Shown: in pieces, positions 49,474 through 61,435 of the stretch
Numbering within the stretch: position 1 is the first letter of the stretch
Layout of the letters: every line of letters starts with the position of its first letter
Assembly: GCA_026214975.1 (NCBI GenBank)
Contig: JAOBSW010000933.1
Coordinates: forward strand, 1 to 64,000
From: Gentiana macrophylla
Taxonomy: Eukaryota > Streptophyta > Magnoliopsida > Gentianales > Gentianaceae
Length of the DNA: 64,000 nt
Direction: 5' to 3'
Notes under the pieces: generated by a model
Database searches by the model: none
Told to the model about the DNA's origin: nothing
The model's input: only the letters and a program-made list of their open reading frames with translations
Translations under genes and position numbers: made by a program

Positions 49474-51164
49474 TGTTGGACTTATTTCTTAGTTTTGATG
49501 ATGAGTGCCATACTAGTCGTTATAGTGCAAAGGCAAAAGATGTCTAGATAAAATGTATAGGTTTATTGTGAGTTTGATTCATAAATAGGTTTGATCAAAC
49601 AAGCATCGTGAAAAGGTCACTGATCGCTTTATCACAGACCGGTCCAGGCCAAGGGTAGATAGGCCAAGAGGGACGGGTCTGCAACTCGACCAAGATCAAG
49701 ATCAAGATCAAGGTCGAGGGTTCAAACTCAAGAAATGAAGGCTAAGTGGATCAAACTTAGTATTTAATGTCAAGGATATGGAATCGCATTTAGGCAAGTC
49801 TGTGATGACCTAAACTGATTACATATACCTTGTGTGTAAGGTCTAAGTTCCAAGTTGGATGATGTTTGGAACTTAGTTATATTTAAAATGATGTAATCTA
49901 ACTTCACAAATAAAAGTTGATAAAAGGAATCACTGCATTATATTTTTATGCATAAAAATATGATGTTCAAGCAGATCGATTGGTTTTACAAAGGCAGTAT
50001 CAATGAACTCGCTGATATATACCTCGATTAATTCAAGATTATTGAGAAGTTACATGGATAAGAATAGCCAACTACTCGACTTATCAAGCAAATCAAAGGC
50101 CGAGATTAAAAAGACGCTGATGATCCATATTTTTATCCATTGGATACAAGTCAGTGGTGGACAGACCGATCACAAAAAGTAATCCCGACAAAGGTCACCC
50201 TATGAATAGTGACAATGCAAGGAGGATGGGACAAATACAAGGAACGGTCACATTTGAATTTCAAATTCAAGTCACATGCATTCCTACCTATAAACAGAGG
50301 ACTTTCAACTCGTAAAGAAGATGATGAATTTTGGAATAAACTTCAAGTGATAACATTGAGCTAAAAACACCCTCACGAACTTACATCGAGCTTAAGGCCG
50401 ATCTAGTTATTTTCTTCAAGTGCATTTCGTGTTCAAGCCGCATCAAGCATACACACTTGAAGACTCGCAAGTCGCTGATTATATCATCCTAATCAAGTCC
50501 GCAGAATCGAATCATTTATTTGATTCATTCTTTATTTTATAAAGAACCCGTCAAGACAAAAGAAGCATCTATTAGTGTGAAAGATCGCTGGTTTGTGGTG
50601 GAGTCGTGAAGAGGCAATTCTACCCTTCAAGGACCTGGAAGACTCAGAGCAAAGAATCCTACCTGCTCTTAGTTTTCGCTTAGAAGCCATAGTTATTGGT
50701 GAAGGACAAGCAACCTAGGATTCTTTGTAAATGTATAACTCAAAGATTACTAGTGAATTTCTCCAACATCACAGAGAAGAGTGGACGTTGGTGATTACAT
50801 CATTCGAACCACTATAAAAATCTCTACTTACTTTCATCGTGATTTACTTTTTCGTGACTTAGTCATTATTCATATCAACTCGTCGAATCTAGCAAATCAA
50901 ATCACACACATACACTAATCGAGTATCTAATACTTAGTAACATATTTAACAACAAGTAACAAGGCTTAATTTTGATATTATTCCACGCACAAATTCAGCA
51001 AATCGAATCGCCAGAGACTCATCGCTTATCAAAAAGTTATCGAGGTCTCAAAGCAGATCATCAAGTATCGCAGTCGGGTTGTGTAATTTGTTAACTCTAA
51101 AGTTTTAAGTGTTAAGTTTATTCACCCCCTCTAAACTTAACTAAAGCCTTTCAAGGGACCAACA
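49474..51164 (+). repeat. LTR-c, full-length Sirevirus-like LTR
   Basis: 1691 bp from TGTTGG (49474) to CCAACA (51164), with TATA-like box CTATAAACAGAGG at about 50288. Contains a short GATCAA-type repeat at 49690-49712. It is preceded by ORF3 sequence with no polypurine tract. Serves as 3' LTR of copy B and 5' LTR of copy C. Confidence 0.92.
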
Positions 51165-51165
51165 A

Positions 51166-51180
51166 TTCGTATCGGAGCGC
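51166..51180 (+). other. Primer binding site, copy C
   Basis: TTCGTATCGGAGCGC, one base after LTR-c, corresponds to TTGGTATCAGAGC with the same kind of disturbance around CAG as in copy B. Confidence 0.75.
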
Positions 51181-51263
51181 TGCTTCGCTCAAGGAACTTA
51201 CTTGTTGTGCTTGTGAAAATTTTTAAAACTTTCTTTCTGTTATCGATTTTCAAGACTTGCATC

Positions 51264-52330
51264 ATGGATAACACACAAGATGCTAGAACCATGTTGATGT
51301 GTTCTTCTTGATAGATTTGATGAGTATAAACGCCGAATGCAAGCATATCTTGTCGCTACTCACGATGAGATGATGGATGTACTTGAATCAAGGACCACCT
51401 GAGATTACAAAGGCGCAGAATAAATAGTGACAGAATCGAGTACATTCCTAAACCAAAGAGAGAATGGAATGCGTAAGACAGTAAAGAGCAAACTCAACAA
51501 CATTGCTATTGATATCATCTACGTAACCTTGATAGCAATATGTACATGAAAAGTCAAAGATTGCAAGATCGCAAAGGAACTTTGGGATAAGATTCACTTA
51601 ACTGTGGAAGGCACCGATGCAATAAAGAAGAACAAAATCAAGCAGGGCGTAAAAGGTTTCAAAAGTTCAAAATGCTACCTAATGAAACCATTGAGCAAAT
51701 GGAGTCCGTGATTCAATGCAATCTAGATGAACTTACTCACGAGTGTAAGTTATTCAAAAGAGGAAGTAAACACCAAAATCTTGGAAGCTTTACTCGCAAG
51801 AGATGTTTGGAAATGAAGGTGGATCAGAATTGAAGAAATGAGAAAGTTGCATGAAGAAGACACCTTCAAATTGTTTCCTCGATCTTAAGGCCTATGAATT
51901 TAGCAAGAAGTTAGTGCCTGGAATCGAAAATGAAGAGCTAAAGACCATCAGATTACTGCTTCACATCATGAAGAAACATCGTGGAGGACAGATGATATGC
52001 TAGATGAAATGCAAGAGCAAATTGCCCTAATGAGCAAGAAAATCGTAATGATGAAGACCGAAAGGCCCCTACAAGAAATTTCACAAAGAGGCCTAACAAA
52101 GAAGGAAAGAAGAACCAAAGAAAGATAATGACTATCTATGCTTTCATTGCAAGAAACTGTGACACTTCGCACCGATTGTCCCGAAGTTGAAACAAGGCAA
52201 GGAACTCGATTATCTTTGCTTCAACCGTAAGAAGCCTCGACATTTTAGACTGATTGTCTGACTCCATCAAGACCAAGAGTCAACAAAGGAGACATGGCAA
52301 GAAGGCTATGGTTGCCGAAGATGAATCAGA
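51264..52330 (+). pseudogene. gag: gag, copy C (broken)
   Basis: Starts at ATG 51264 with MDNTQDARTMLMCSS, then a frameshift. Homologous landmarks to copy B follow: YIPKP near 51445, AIDIIST-like near 51510, KNKIKQG and KRFQKF-like coding near 51640, ETIEQMES near 51690, CFHCKK zinc knuckle (52139-52156) and a second knuckle near 52215-52260 ending in a GHFR-like/DC context. Intact Gag of this type would be several hundred residues; here no open piece exceeds about 60. Confidence 0.8.
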
Positions 52331-53560
52331 TATGAAGTGGATCTCAAAAGGAAATGAATCGATGACACAAAGATCGGGTTGTCGATATGGAGGATTATGC
52401 TTTGATGGCCAACATGGATGAAACTGAGGAGGTATACAACATCAGATCTATAAACACTCTCGCTGAAGTGATTGTGAATCAACCCGTGGTTCAAATCCTA
52501 GAAATTTCGACAACAATGAGACTTTGATGCCATCCTTAATCAACTAAGGATAATACAATCTGGCATGAGATTGTGAAGGCTGAAAAAGAGGCTCTTGAGT
52601 TAGAAGTTGGAAGATTGAAAGTCGAATTATGGTTTTCAAAGGTAAGGAAAAAGATGTTGGACAGATCAAGATAAGTTCACTTAACATCCAAAGCATTCTC
52701 TCGAATCACAACCATCTTGTTCCAATATCGCATACAACCAGAAAGCCTTATGGAGATAGAATCGGGCTTGATTTGGAACTCAAGAATCTAACAAGAGTGG
52801 ATCCAAGAAGGTCATCAACCTAGTACCTGCACTGGTCCTAAGTTTGTGCCTCGCACTAGATCCATCTCCCAAGAAGGGCCAAGCAAAGAAACCAAATGAG
52901 AATGCCTCAAAGAAGTTAAAATCGTAAGTCTCGTAAGTCAACAGCCTCCTAGTAAAAAGAATAAATCCAAAAATAGATCATTGTATCTTCTAAGTCGGGC
53001 CGATAGCAGCACCGCTACCAAGTCTGGCCGGACCACGTAGGGAAAGAAATGTAAATATTCCAAGAATAAGAATCCTAAATCCAAAATGTTGATCATTCAA
53101 GTGGATACTTATCTCGTGGGGGAAAGGTAGACTGCTCCTCATCGATAATGATTGGAATATTCCTCAAGATCTAATGCTAGAAACAAACAAGATAACCATA
53201 CTACTAGTGGTAAAATCCTAGGCAATGGAATCAAGCAGAGACTTACACAAGACCTCAACAGACTCCATATTACAGTGGTTGTTCCTAACAGACAAAGACA
53301 CCTATGGTTATGCAAATGTTTCTAATAACAAGAATCATTTCAAACAAAGATTATGTACCAAAAGGCCGTAAAACATATGTGGTTCCTACACAACCTAATG
53401 TTAGAACTTATGGATGTGTGGAATACATGTATGAACCAAAGTATGAACCAAAGTATGACACATTTAGAGAAGACCTTATGGAAACATACCAAGTGGTCAT
53501 GCTTGCCATCGACCACTATGGACCCAAACAAAGTTTGGGTACCTAAAATGCATTAACTTT
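52331..53560 (+). pseudogene. Gag-pol linker, copy C (broken)
   Basis: Matches 41040-42340 of copy B: MEDYALMANMDE (52387), a charged helix region near 52590-52640, LELKNLTRVDPRRSS (52771), a Lys/Ser-rich region to 53100, and tracts around 53353-53556 in two alternative frames (TYVVPTQPNVRTYGCVEYMY is the more protein-like). Not a catalytic domain as far as I can see. Confidence 0.55.
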
Positions 53561-54960
53561 GTTTTGTAGGGTGTCCTGGTACTTTGACAAAGGATGTTCC
53601 AGCACACATGACAAAGAATAAGCACCGCCTATCAAACTTTGTGGCAAAAGATGGTCCAAGGTGAATTTTGGCAACAAAAATACACCTGGCTATACAAGAG
53701 GATATGGCACACTTATCGTAAATGGACTTACAATCAAGAATGTTGCATATGTGGAAGGACTCGATTACAACTTGTCGAAAGCAATCGACAATTTCGTGAT
53801 ATGGGATACAAGGTCACTTTTGACAAAAACAATTGTATTGTCATTAGTGAAAGAGGTGATCAAGTTGTACTTGCCGGTAGAAGGCAATGTAACATGTATG
53901 TTGTGGATTGGTCTCATCATAGCCTGTAAATCCGCTCGATTGTGCATACCAAATCGAACTCAATTGGTTATGGCACAAGAAGTTAAATCATCTAAATTTT
54001 GATGATATTAATCAGTTTAGTGAAGAAGAAGTTAGTGGTTGGTTTACCTGAGATCACATTCAAGAAGGATGCTATCTGTGATGCATGTCAGCAAGGTAAA
54101 CAGATAAAGTCAAGTTTCAAGTCAAAGACTAAACAATCAACTAACAGAGTGTTGGAGCTTATGCACATGGATCTTTTTGGACCAATAACTCCAACAAGTG
54201 TGACAGGAAAGAAATACACCTTAGTGGTTGTGGATGATTTTTCAAGATACACTTGGGTGATATTCATGAACAAGAAAAGTGAGACACTCCAAAGCATGCC
54301 TAATCTTTTGAAGAGATTACAAAATGAGAAAAGTTTAACAGCCATAAAGATAAGATCGATCGTGGCATCGAATTTTCAACAAAGTTATAAGAGAATATTG
54401 TGAATGTAACGGTGTACTTCATCAACTTGTCATTGTTGTACACCTCAAGAAATGGGGTTGCCGAAAAGAAGAAACAGACATTAAAGGAAGCAGAAGAACA
54501 ATGATTTGTGAAGCATTGCTACTCGAAGATATTCAATCAAGCAAAGAAATACAAAGATGCTATACACAAAATAGAACATCAAGAAACAAGAAGTCAAGAC
54601 ACCTTACGAGATCTCGAATGGAAGGATACCTAATATATCCTATTTTCATCCATTTGAAGCAAATGTTTTATTCTAAATCATAAAGTTCATTTGAAAACAT
54701 TCCAACCAAAATCGATGAAGGAATTTTCTTAGGATATTCTTCACAAACAGAGTATCTGTGGTAATCAACAAAAGAACACTAAAACATGAAGAAACAATCC
54801 ATGTTGTGTTTGATGAACCTAAGTTTATCTGGTATGGAAGATAAAGAGTGTGAACTCGCCGAGAATCAACAAGTCATCGATCCAGATTGTGTTGAAGTTT
54901 TGGAAAGATTCAATGACTTAAAAGTTTCGACATCGCCTCAATAACACCTCGGCCGACAAT
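53561..54960 (+). pseudogene. pol: Protease end and integrase of pol, copy C (broken)
   Basis: WYFDKGCS at 53577-53600 sits where copia proteases have Asp-Ser/Thr-Gly; the middle residue reads Lys here. Next come FGNKNTPGYTRGYGTLIVNG (53664), a LWHKKLNHL-like zinc region near 53970, ICDACQQGKQIKSSFKSK (54078, the cysteine pair of the integrase zinc-binding domain), HMDLFGPITPTSVTGKKYT and VVVDDFSRYTWVIFMNKK (54155-54270; catalytic core Asp region), then frameshifted continuation to DEPKF near 54813. A 134-codon frame at 53999-54403 covers the best part. Confidence 0.8.
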
Positions 54961-55379
54961 GTTATCGATGCAACAATCAAGCAATTCAAGGATCTCACTG
55001 ACTCCTCAGAGAAGAAACTACAAAGCAGACTCCTATCAAGATGATATTCCCGAAAATCAAAATAACCAAAATCCACAATGGTTAAGGAATCACCTCACAA
55101 CAAGTTATTGGCAATGTACAAAGAAGGTGTGAGGACTAAGACAACTGGAAGCTATGTTTACTTGTTTTCTATCTCAAATGGAACCTAAAGTTGTTGAAGA
55201 AGCAATTTTGTGATCCAGATTGATAATTGCTATGCAAGAAGAATTAAATGAATTTGAAAGAAATCAAGTTTGACACTAGTTGAAAGGCCAAGTCATGCAA
55301 ATATCATTGGTACTAAATGGGTATACGTAAATAAACTTGATGAATCTGTACCATTGTTAGAAATAAGGCCGCACTAGTT

Positions 55380-56120
55380 GCAAAAGGCTATTCTCAAGGT
55401 ATGAATAGATTTTGATGAGACTTATGCACCTGCTGCAAGATTGAAGCTATCGATTATTTTTGGCACATGTCGCATACAAGAACTTCAAAGTATATCAAAT
55501 GGATGTCAAGAGTGCATTTTTGAATGGTATCCTAGAGGAGGAAGTGTATGTTCAAGAACCTCCTGGATTTGAAGTTAAAGATCAAGAAGATAAAGTGTAT
55601 AGACTCAACAAAGCACTTTATGGATTGAAACAAGCACCAAGAGCATGGTATGAGACTCTATCTCAATTCTTGGTGGACAATGGTTTTACAAAAGTGGACC
55701 ATTGACAAGACACTTTTCGTAATCAAGTGAAGGGACAAAGACTCCTCTGGTACAAATTTACGTGGATGACATAATTTTTGGTTCTCGAGAATGATTTACT
55801 TTGTGAAAAGTTTGCAAATCTAATGAAGAGCAAATTCCAAATGAGTATGATGGGAGAAATGAATTACTTTTGGGATTGCAAGTTAAACAGATGAAAGATG
55901 GAATCTTCATTCATCAAACCAAGTATACCAAAAGAGTTGTCAAGAAATTTGGTATGGAAAACAAAGACTAAGAATTCAACTCCTATGAGTACAAACATCG
56001 ATTGATGAAGATAAAGAAGGCAAAGATGTTGATCGACTTTGTATGTATGATGATAGGCAAGTCTCGGTCAGATCTCATCGCCAAACAGACCGATATATCC
56101 TTTGTCTGTAGGTGTTTGTG
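55380..56120 (+). pseudogene. pol: Reverse transcriptase region of pol, copy C
   Basis: The frame 55460-55705 reads [20 protein letters not shown], in which the first catalytic Asp (MDVKSAF) is intact, then [20 protein letters not shown]. After a frameshift the catalytic motif YVDD is at 55759-55770, followed by FGSRE and the MMGEMNYF region. Together with copy B every main RVT_2 landmark is represented, but neither copy keeps them in one frame. Confidence 0.85.
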
Positions 56121-56698
56121 CAAGATTTCAATCCAAACCTAAAGAAAGTCATTTAGGTGCGCTAAAAGAATTCTCAAGTATCTAAAAGAGACTTTGGGAG
56201 TAGGAATATGGTATTCCAAGGAAGGAAGCTTCAAAGTAATATCCTACTCAGATTCTCGATTATGCCGGATGCAAGATTGATAGAAAAAGCACCTCAGAAC
56301 CTCGCCGCTTAACGGGAAATAGACTGGTCTCCCGGTTTAGCAAGAAATGTAATTTATTTCAACTTCCATCCTGGTCGAATACATTGTCGCCGGAAGTTGC
56401 CAGGCACAAGTACTATGGCTAAGACAACAATTATGGATTATGGAATTGAAGAAAAGGAAATTCCAATCATGTGTGACAACACAAGTGCAATTGCAATCAC
56501 GTAAAATCCTGCTTTGCATTCAAGAACCAAGCACATTGATGTGAGACATCATTTTATAAGAGATCATGTTGAAAAGAAAGATGTGGTGGTTCTATACATC
56601 CCTATCAAGATCAACTTGCTGATATTTTCACTAAACCACTTGACAGTGAAAGATTTGCTAAATTAAGGACTGAACTTGGAATTATAAAGATTGACTGA
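56121..56698 (+). pseudogene. pol: RNase H region and end of pol, copy C
   Basis: Indels disturb the first half. CDNTSAIAI is encoded near 56473, SRTKHIDVRHHFIRDHVE near 56524-56580, and the frame ends at TGA 56696-56698 after GIIKID, as in copy B. An in-frame stop is read just after CDNTSAIAIT (GTAAAA where copy B has AGAAAA). Confidence 0.8.
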
Positions 56699-57345
56699 TA
56701 TTCAGCAATGTACTGGAATTCACCAAGGGGATTAGTCTTTGCTATGTTGGGTGAGCTCACTTAGCAGATTAGTCATTGGTATCAACAATTCCATGTACTT
56801 ATGTTTGAACAATTGAGCAAATGAGGTTGCCAAGGGGATTGGTCTTTGTCATGTTGGGTGAGCTCACTTGACAGATCAGTCATTGGTATTAAACTTCATC
56901 TTGTATTATCAATTGAACAAAACAAGGAGAAAACAAGGATCAGCAGAGTCACTTTGTCGCCAAATGTCAAGTTTCACTTATCGCCAGATCGCCGAGCCCA
57001 CCTCGCCGAGGGATACCCCGTCAAATGGAACTTTACTCACCAAAGTTATTAAAGTCAAAAAGCATATTGGCGGGATATTTATTTTATCCATTATTACCAC
57101 AGCTTAAACCATCCAACGGTTACAAACGTTATGATGGGAGTAATGGGCCACGTGTCAAGACAAAGATTTAATCGATTAATCGTGGTTACCTCAATGTACG
57201 CGGCAATGACAGCTTCAACTACCCACCGCCTATATAATCGATCACACATAGCAGATTCACCACTTGCAATTTTCGCTTTATCATCAAAATCTACTTGTCG
57301 TGAACACAGATTTGAGAGCAATCTTCTTCATCTTTTTCTTATTTC
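56699..57345 (+). promoter_or_regulatory. Pol-ORF3 leader and putative internal promoter, copy C
   Basis: GTGAGCTCAC occurs at 56751-56760 and 56858-56867, one in each part of a direct duplication with a 107-bp offset. G-box CACGTG is at 57149-57154 and TATATAA at 57231-57237, 82 bp apart as in copy B (83 bp). The ORF3 ATG follows 115 bp after the TATA box. The leader between TATA and ATG is also conserved (GCAGATTCACCACTTGCAAT). Confidence 0.55.
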
Positions 57346-60300
57346 AATGGCGGAAAGAGTTGATGTTCAAATTGAATCAAGCCAAAGTGTAAGAGGCTTT
57401 GTTGTTGATGCAAACAGAATCGAATCGCCATTAATATAGGTCAAGAATAAGAAGGTTTGCAGGCCTCGAGAATATACTCAACATCGATTAGAAACAATTA
57501 TCATACACCAATGTTATTGATTTTCGAAGAATATGGTTATAAAGAAGGAATCAAGCATTTAAAACCATCATGAAATGGTGAGGAGCTTGTAATCTCCTCC
57601 AATCACGAGGGAAGTGTTTGGATTTGAAGAAGTTGTTGATGGTCTCACCAATCCTCAAGCTATGGATTGACAAGATGGCTTTTGTAGATCGATCAAGACA
57701 TGATGCAACTATCAAATCGCACTGCATCAACCGCAAAAACATTGGTATTGAATATATCCGCCGAGCAAGCTCATTGCAAAGAACATACTTGGGCTAGTTG
57801 GGAAAGATGGATACTCTATCGTGACTCCAAGATAGAGCCGATGATTATCATCTGCAGAGCATGAAGTTTGATCGGGCTGGGTACTTTATTCATTATATGA
57901 AGAAAGTTGCGAAGGAGGACAAACTAGTGAAAAGGAAATCAAAGGCCTTACCTTAGGTTTGATGTGATTCGCACTCGCTAATCACTTGAGGTTCTCGACC
58001 TTGAACTCGGGCTTGACATAAATCACCCAGTATACAAGAAGGAGATTGATTATGCAATTCTCGGACTTGATGATGATGAAGAGATTGGCCGGAGAGGTCC
58101 GCTGATGATAATGATGATGGAGATGATGGTGATATCTGGTGGTGAGCAGTGTTCAACAAACTAAGAAGATATCCATCAAACCTCGGGCCGCACCAAAGAA
58201 AATCACTGGAAAGAGAAAGAGGCTGATGTTAGAAAGACTACAGTAAGTCTTGAAATCAAAGAGAACAAGAAAGGAAACAAAGACAGATCGATGAGTCTCG
58301 CCGAGGGTCAAGTGGAGGTTATCGACTCGCTGTGGAGCTTCAAGAAAACTCTGGTGAAATTTTTAGAGAACAAATGTAAGGAAGCTAGTAGAAAAAGAAA
58401 ATTGACTAGAAAAGATGATGATGATGAACCCTATCCAAGAGGATGAAGGAGGTTGCCAAAAAGAAGAAATATGGCAAAGGGAAAGAGTTGAAAAACTTGG
58501 AAGCTCAAAGAGTCCAAGAGGAAGCACCAAAGAGAAGAGGAAGAAGAGGTCGCTGAGGCCGAGCCTCTAACTATCATTCCACCGCTTGTTATCAAGTGAT
58601 TCTCAAATGAAGAAGTTATCAAGTCCACTGATGCCGAACAAAGTTGTTTTTGAGCAATCAGAGAGGATGTACAGCAGCTTCATCGACCTCGAGCCCGCCA
58701 GAGTATCCATCAAGAACCACAAAGAAACCACCGAACTCGAACCTCGCTGTGGTGGTTGAAGAGGTGATTGGAGACTTGGTTGAAGACCCCGCAAATTTGG
58801 CAATAGTTCGTGGGGAAGAGCAGTCACGCTAACCCCGCCGATGAGCATGTAAGTCGTGGGGAACCAAGTGTGATACAGATGGAAGTAGTAGGTAATAAAT
58901 GTACAATCACAAAGAACTCGCCGACTTTCAAACATCTGTAGAAGAAACTATGAATCGCTTGTTGGAACCTTTGAGGTCAACAAGCTACCGAGTCGCTCCT
59001 CAGAGATCTTTTATGCCATTTGAAAGGCATGTGAAAAAGAGCAAGAAAATCAAGAGTATGTGGATCCCAAACTTCAAAGAAATTGCCGATTATTTTCAAT
59101 GGAAGTTTGGTTTCTACAAGAGACAAAAGCCACCAAGCCAACCAATGATCGATTTTGAAGAATGGGCTTTTAACAAGTTGGGAGTGGAAAACTTGTCGGA
59201 TCTCGATTGATACAACCTTGCCGCAATCAAGATCGATGGATCTATTTGATGAGCAAATAATGAGTGAGGGTATCAAATTTAGAGATCCAAGAGATGGTCC
59301 TGATGATTCTTCTTCATCATCGATAGTAGAGGAGATTTTTCCTCCGACTGTGAGAATCAAGTGGGGCTGCACTAACACATGTACCATCCGCACAAATACC
59401 ACTCGATAAGCCGTAGATCTGGCCGAGGCCGCAAGAGATCGAGAAATGGATGAGGATCTACAAGATCTCACCATGGATGATCTAGAAGCACTAATCAATG
59501 AGGGAATTACATTGAGTGCCGGTAGGTCGATCGATGAACCAAGCACATTTCATGTTGTAGAGCCTCATCGCACAACCGAAGATGTACAGAGTGAGGATTT
59601 GGATGGAGAAAAGACCATCGACTTCAAGTGAACCAAGTGCTAGTTCCGAGGAATCCATTGAATATCAAAGTGGATTTGACTTTGAAGGGATTCTCACCAA
59701 AATCGCCATGATTCTCGCCAAGATTGGTCATGCAGAGGTTTTCAAGTGGATAATGAAGCTATATTTAATCCACAGAAATTGAAGAGGAGGTACAGTTGTC
59801 GAGGTACAAACAAAGACTCGACAAAGGTTGGAACAGAGGTACAGTCGCCGAGTCTCAAACAAAGACTGACAAAGGTTGGAACCAGAGTTGGGCAATGAGG
59901 AAACCCCGCTGTTGATGAGGTCGCCAGAAGAGGAGCCTCGCTGGAGCCAAGGCCATCAGAGGGGAAGGATAGTCAGCAGATCGCCGTTAACGAGGATGAG
60001 CAAATTACTGGACTATGACTACAATGATGAAGAATTTCAAATTTTTGAGAAGAAGAAGTTGTTGAAGAACCCGCACAAGATCCTATCCTTGAAGATGTTC
60101 TTGGTGCAATGGTTGAGGAAGGACCTCCCCTCGCCGAGAGAGATATGAGTAGAGCAATGGTCATCGCAGACAACAGTGCACAATATAGAGTCGAGGAGCT
60201 CACGATGGATCTACCGATAGTAGAATGGCCAAGTGGAGTGCCAATTGAAGTTGTCAAATGAGTTAAGAACTGTAAGAAATGACATGCAACAGCTTAAGAA

Positions 60301-61356
60301 CTCAATTGACAGTAAGAAAGTAGATTTGAAGAATCGATGAAGATGGTAAATGATAATAGATAATCCATCGACACAGCTTGTTTCAAACTTTGCATCTACT
60401 CAAAATGCAATGAATGATTTGATACTAGATGTCAAGGGTATCAAAGTTGAAATAAAGCCAAAGACAAGTTTCTAAAAGATCAACTTGTCTCTATACATGA
60501 GAAACTTGACAAGCTTGTCAAGCTCCCAAACTTGCCGAGCCTCGCTGTCGACAACAACCTCGCCATGCCTCGATCCCAAATTTCATCAAAGGATCAACAG
60601 ATCGGAAGAGACCCCGCAATCAAGGATTACTTCACTTGATACTAGAATCGAACTATGGAAGTGTCAATTACACAGAGTGATAGTATCACAGAAGCTATTC
60701 ATGGCCTCATCTCACGCTTTTGTTGATGATGTCACTGGGGGGAAGAGGGCTAATCACCGCAAAGAAAGGAGGTCGCTAGACTCTTTGCACGTAAGAGATG
60801 GACTGATGATACAAATGCTTTTAGGCAACCTCGCACCGGCAGAGTGCAACTCACCGATGATCTCCTATCACAAGACAAGAAAGAGTTTCATAAATGTATG
60901 AGACCTTATCGTGACATGGGATTTCATGAAGGTCTTAACTCTTCTTGAGTTTGAAGTTTTGGGAGGCAAGGATTAAAGCTTTAAGAGCAAATACCAGAGG
61001 CGTGAAGAAGAAGTAGCAAAGGTGAAAAGGTGCCGCTAATTACAAAAGCAAAAGATTCATCAATGAATTTAAGGAGTCAGATATGAAGTTTGGCTTCAGG
61101 TGAATCGATCAATCTTGTCCCGCTCAAGCATGGAATTGTGTGGAAACAAGTCAATCCTATATTGATTTTACACTTAATTGAGAATGAATGGATGGTTGAA
61201 ATGATAGAAGAGATCAGAGCCTATCAAGAGCAAGTCGAGAAGGCTAGACAAGAAAGAGAGAAGAGAGATAATCAAAGATCGCCTACTTATCATTTTATCT
61301 TTGTTGATCTAGTTGTAATAATCGTGGAACAAATATTTATAATGAGAATTGACTAA
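57346..61356 (+). pseudogene. ORF3, copy C (unknown protein, full extent)
   Basis: ATG at 57346 opens MAERVDVQIESSQSVRGFVV, followed by about 4 kb of frameshifted coding-like sequence, suggesting roughly 1,300 codons originally. Landmarks match copies A and B: RKSKAL-like basic stretch (57930), Lys/Arg then Asp-run patch (58390-58480), RRSFMPFERHVKKSKK-like (59000-59050), MDEDLQDLTMDDLEALINEG (59446-59505), IHEKLDKLVK-like coiled coil (about 60495-60520), MASSHAFVDDVTGGKR (60702), and a C-terminal helix MIEEIRAYQEQVEKARQERE (61201-61260), ending MRID-stop at 61356. Charged and hydrophilic; no family recognised. Position corresponds to the envelope-like gene of some Sireviruses. Confidence 0.65.
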
Positions 61357-61418
61357 ATTTGTTCTGCTTTGTGTTTTTATCTTTTGCTTTGTCGATTAGG
61401 TGAGGGTAGTGGCATCAT

Positions 61419-61435
61419 CACCAAAAAGGGGAAAT
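61419..61435 (+). other. Polypurine tract, copy C
   Basis: CACCAAAAAGGGGAAAT lies directly before the TG of LTR-d. A purine-rich AAAAAGGGGAAA at this position is the expected plus-strand primer. Confidence 0.85.

Larger units (their letters stand above)
38039..51164 (+). mobile_element. Sirevirus-like Ty1/copia element, copy B
   Basis: Bounded by LTR-b and LTR-c. Plus-strand order is LTR, tRNA-Met-type primer binding site, gag with two zinc knuckles, protease/integrase, reverse transcriptase, RNase H, internal promoter-like region, ORF3, LTR. Integrase before reverse transcriptase defines Ty1/copia. Very long LTRs (about 1.8 kb), two zinc knuckles and an additional long gene after pol fit the Sirevirus (SIRE/Maximus) lineage. 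The 3' end is abnormal: about 1.9 kb present in copies A and C between the coiled-coil segment and the LTR is missing. The copy shares its LTRs with copies A and C. Confidence 0.85.
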
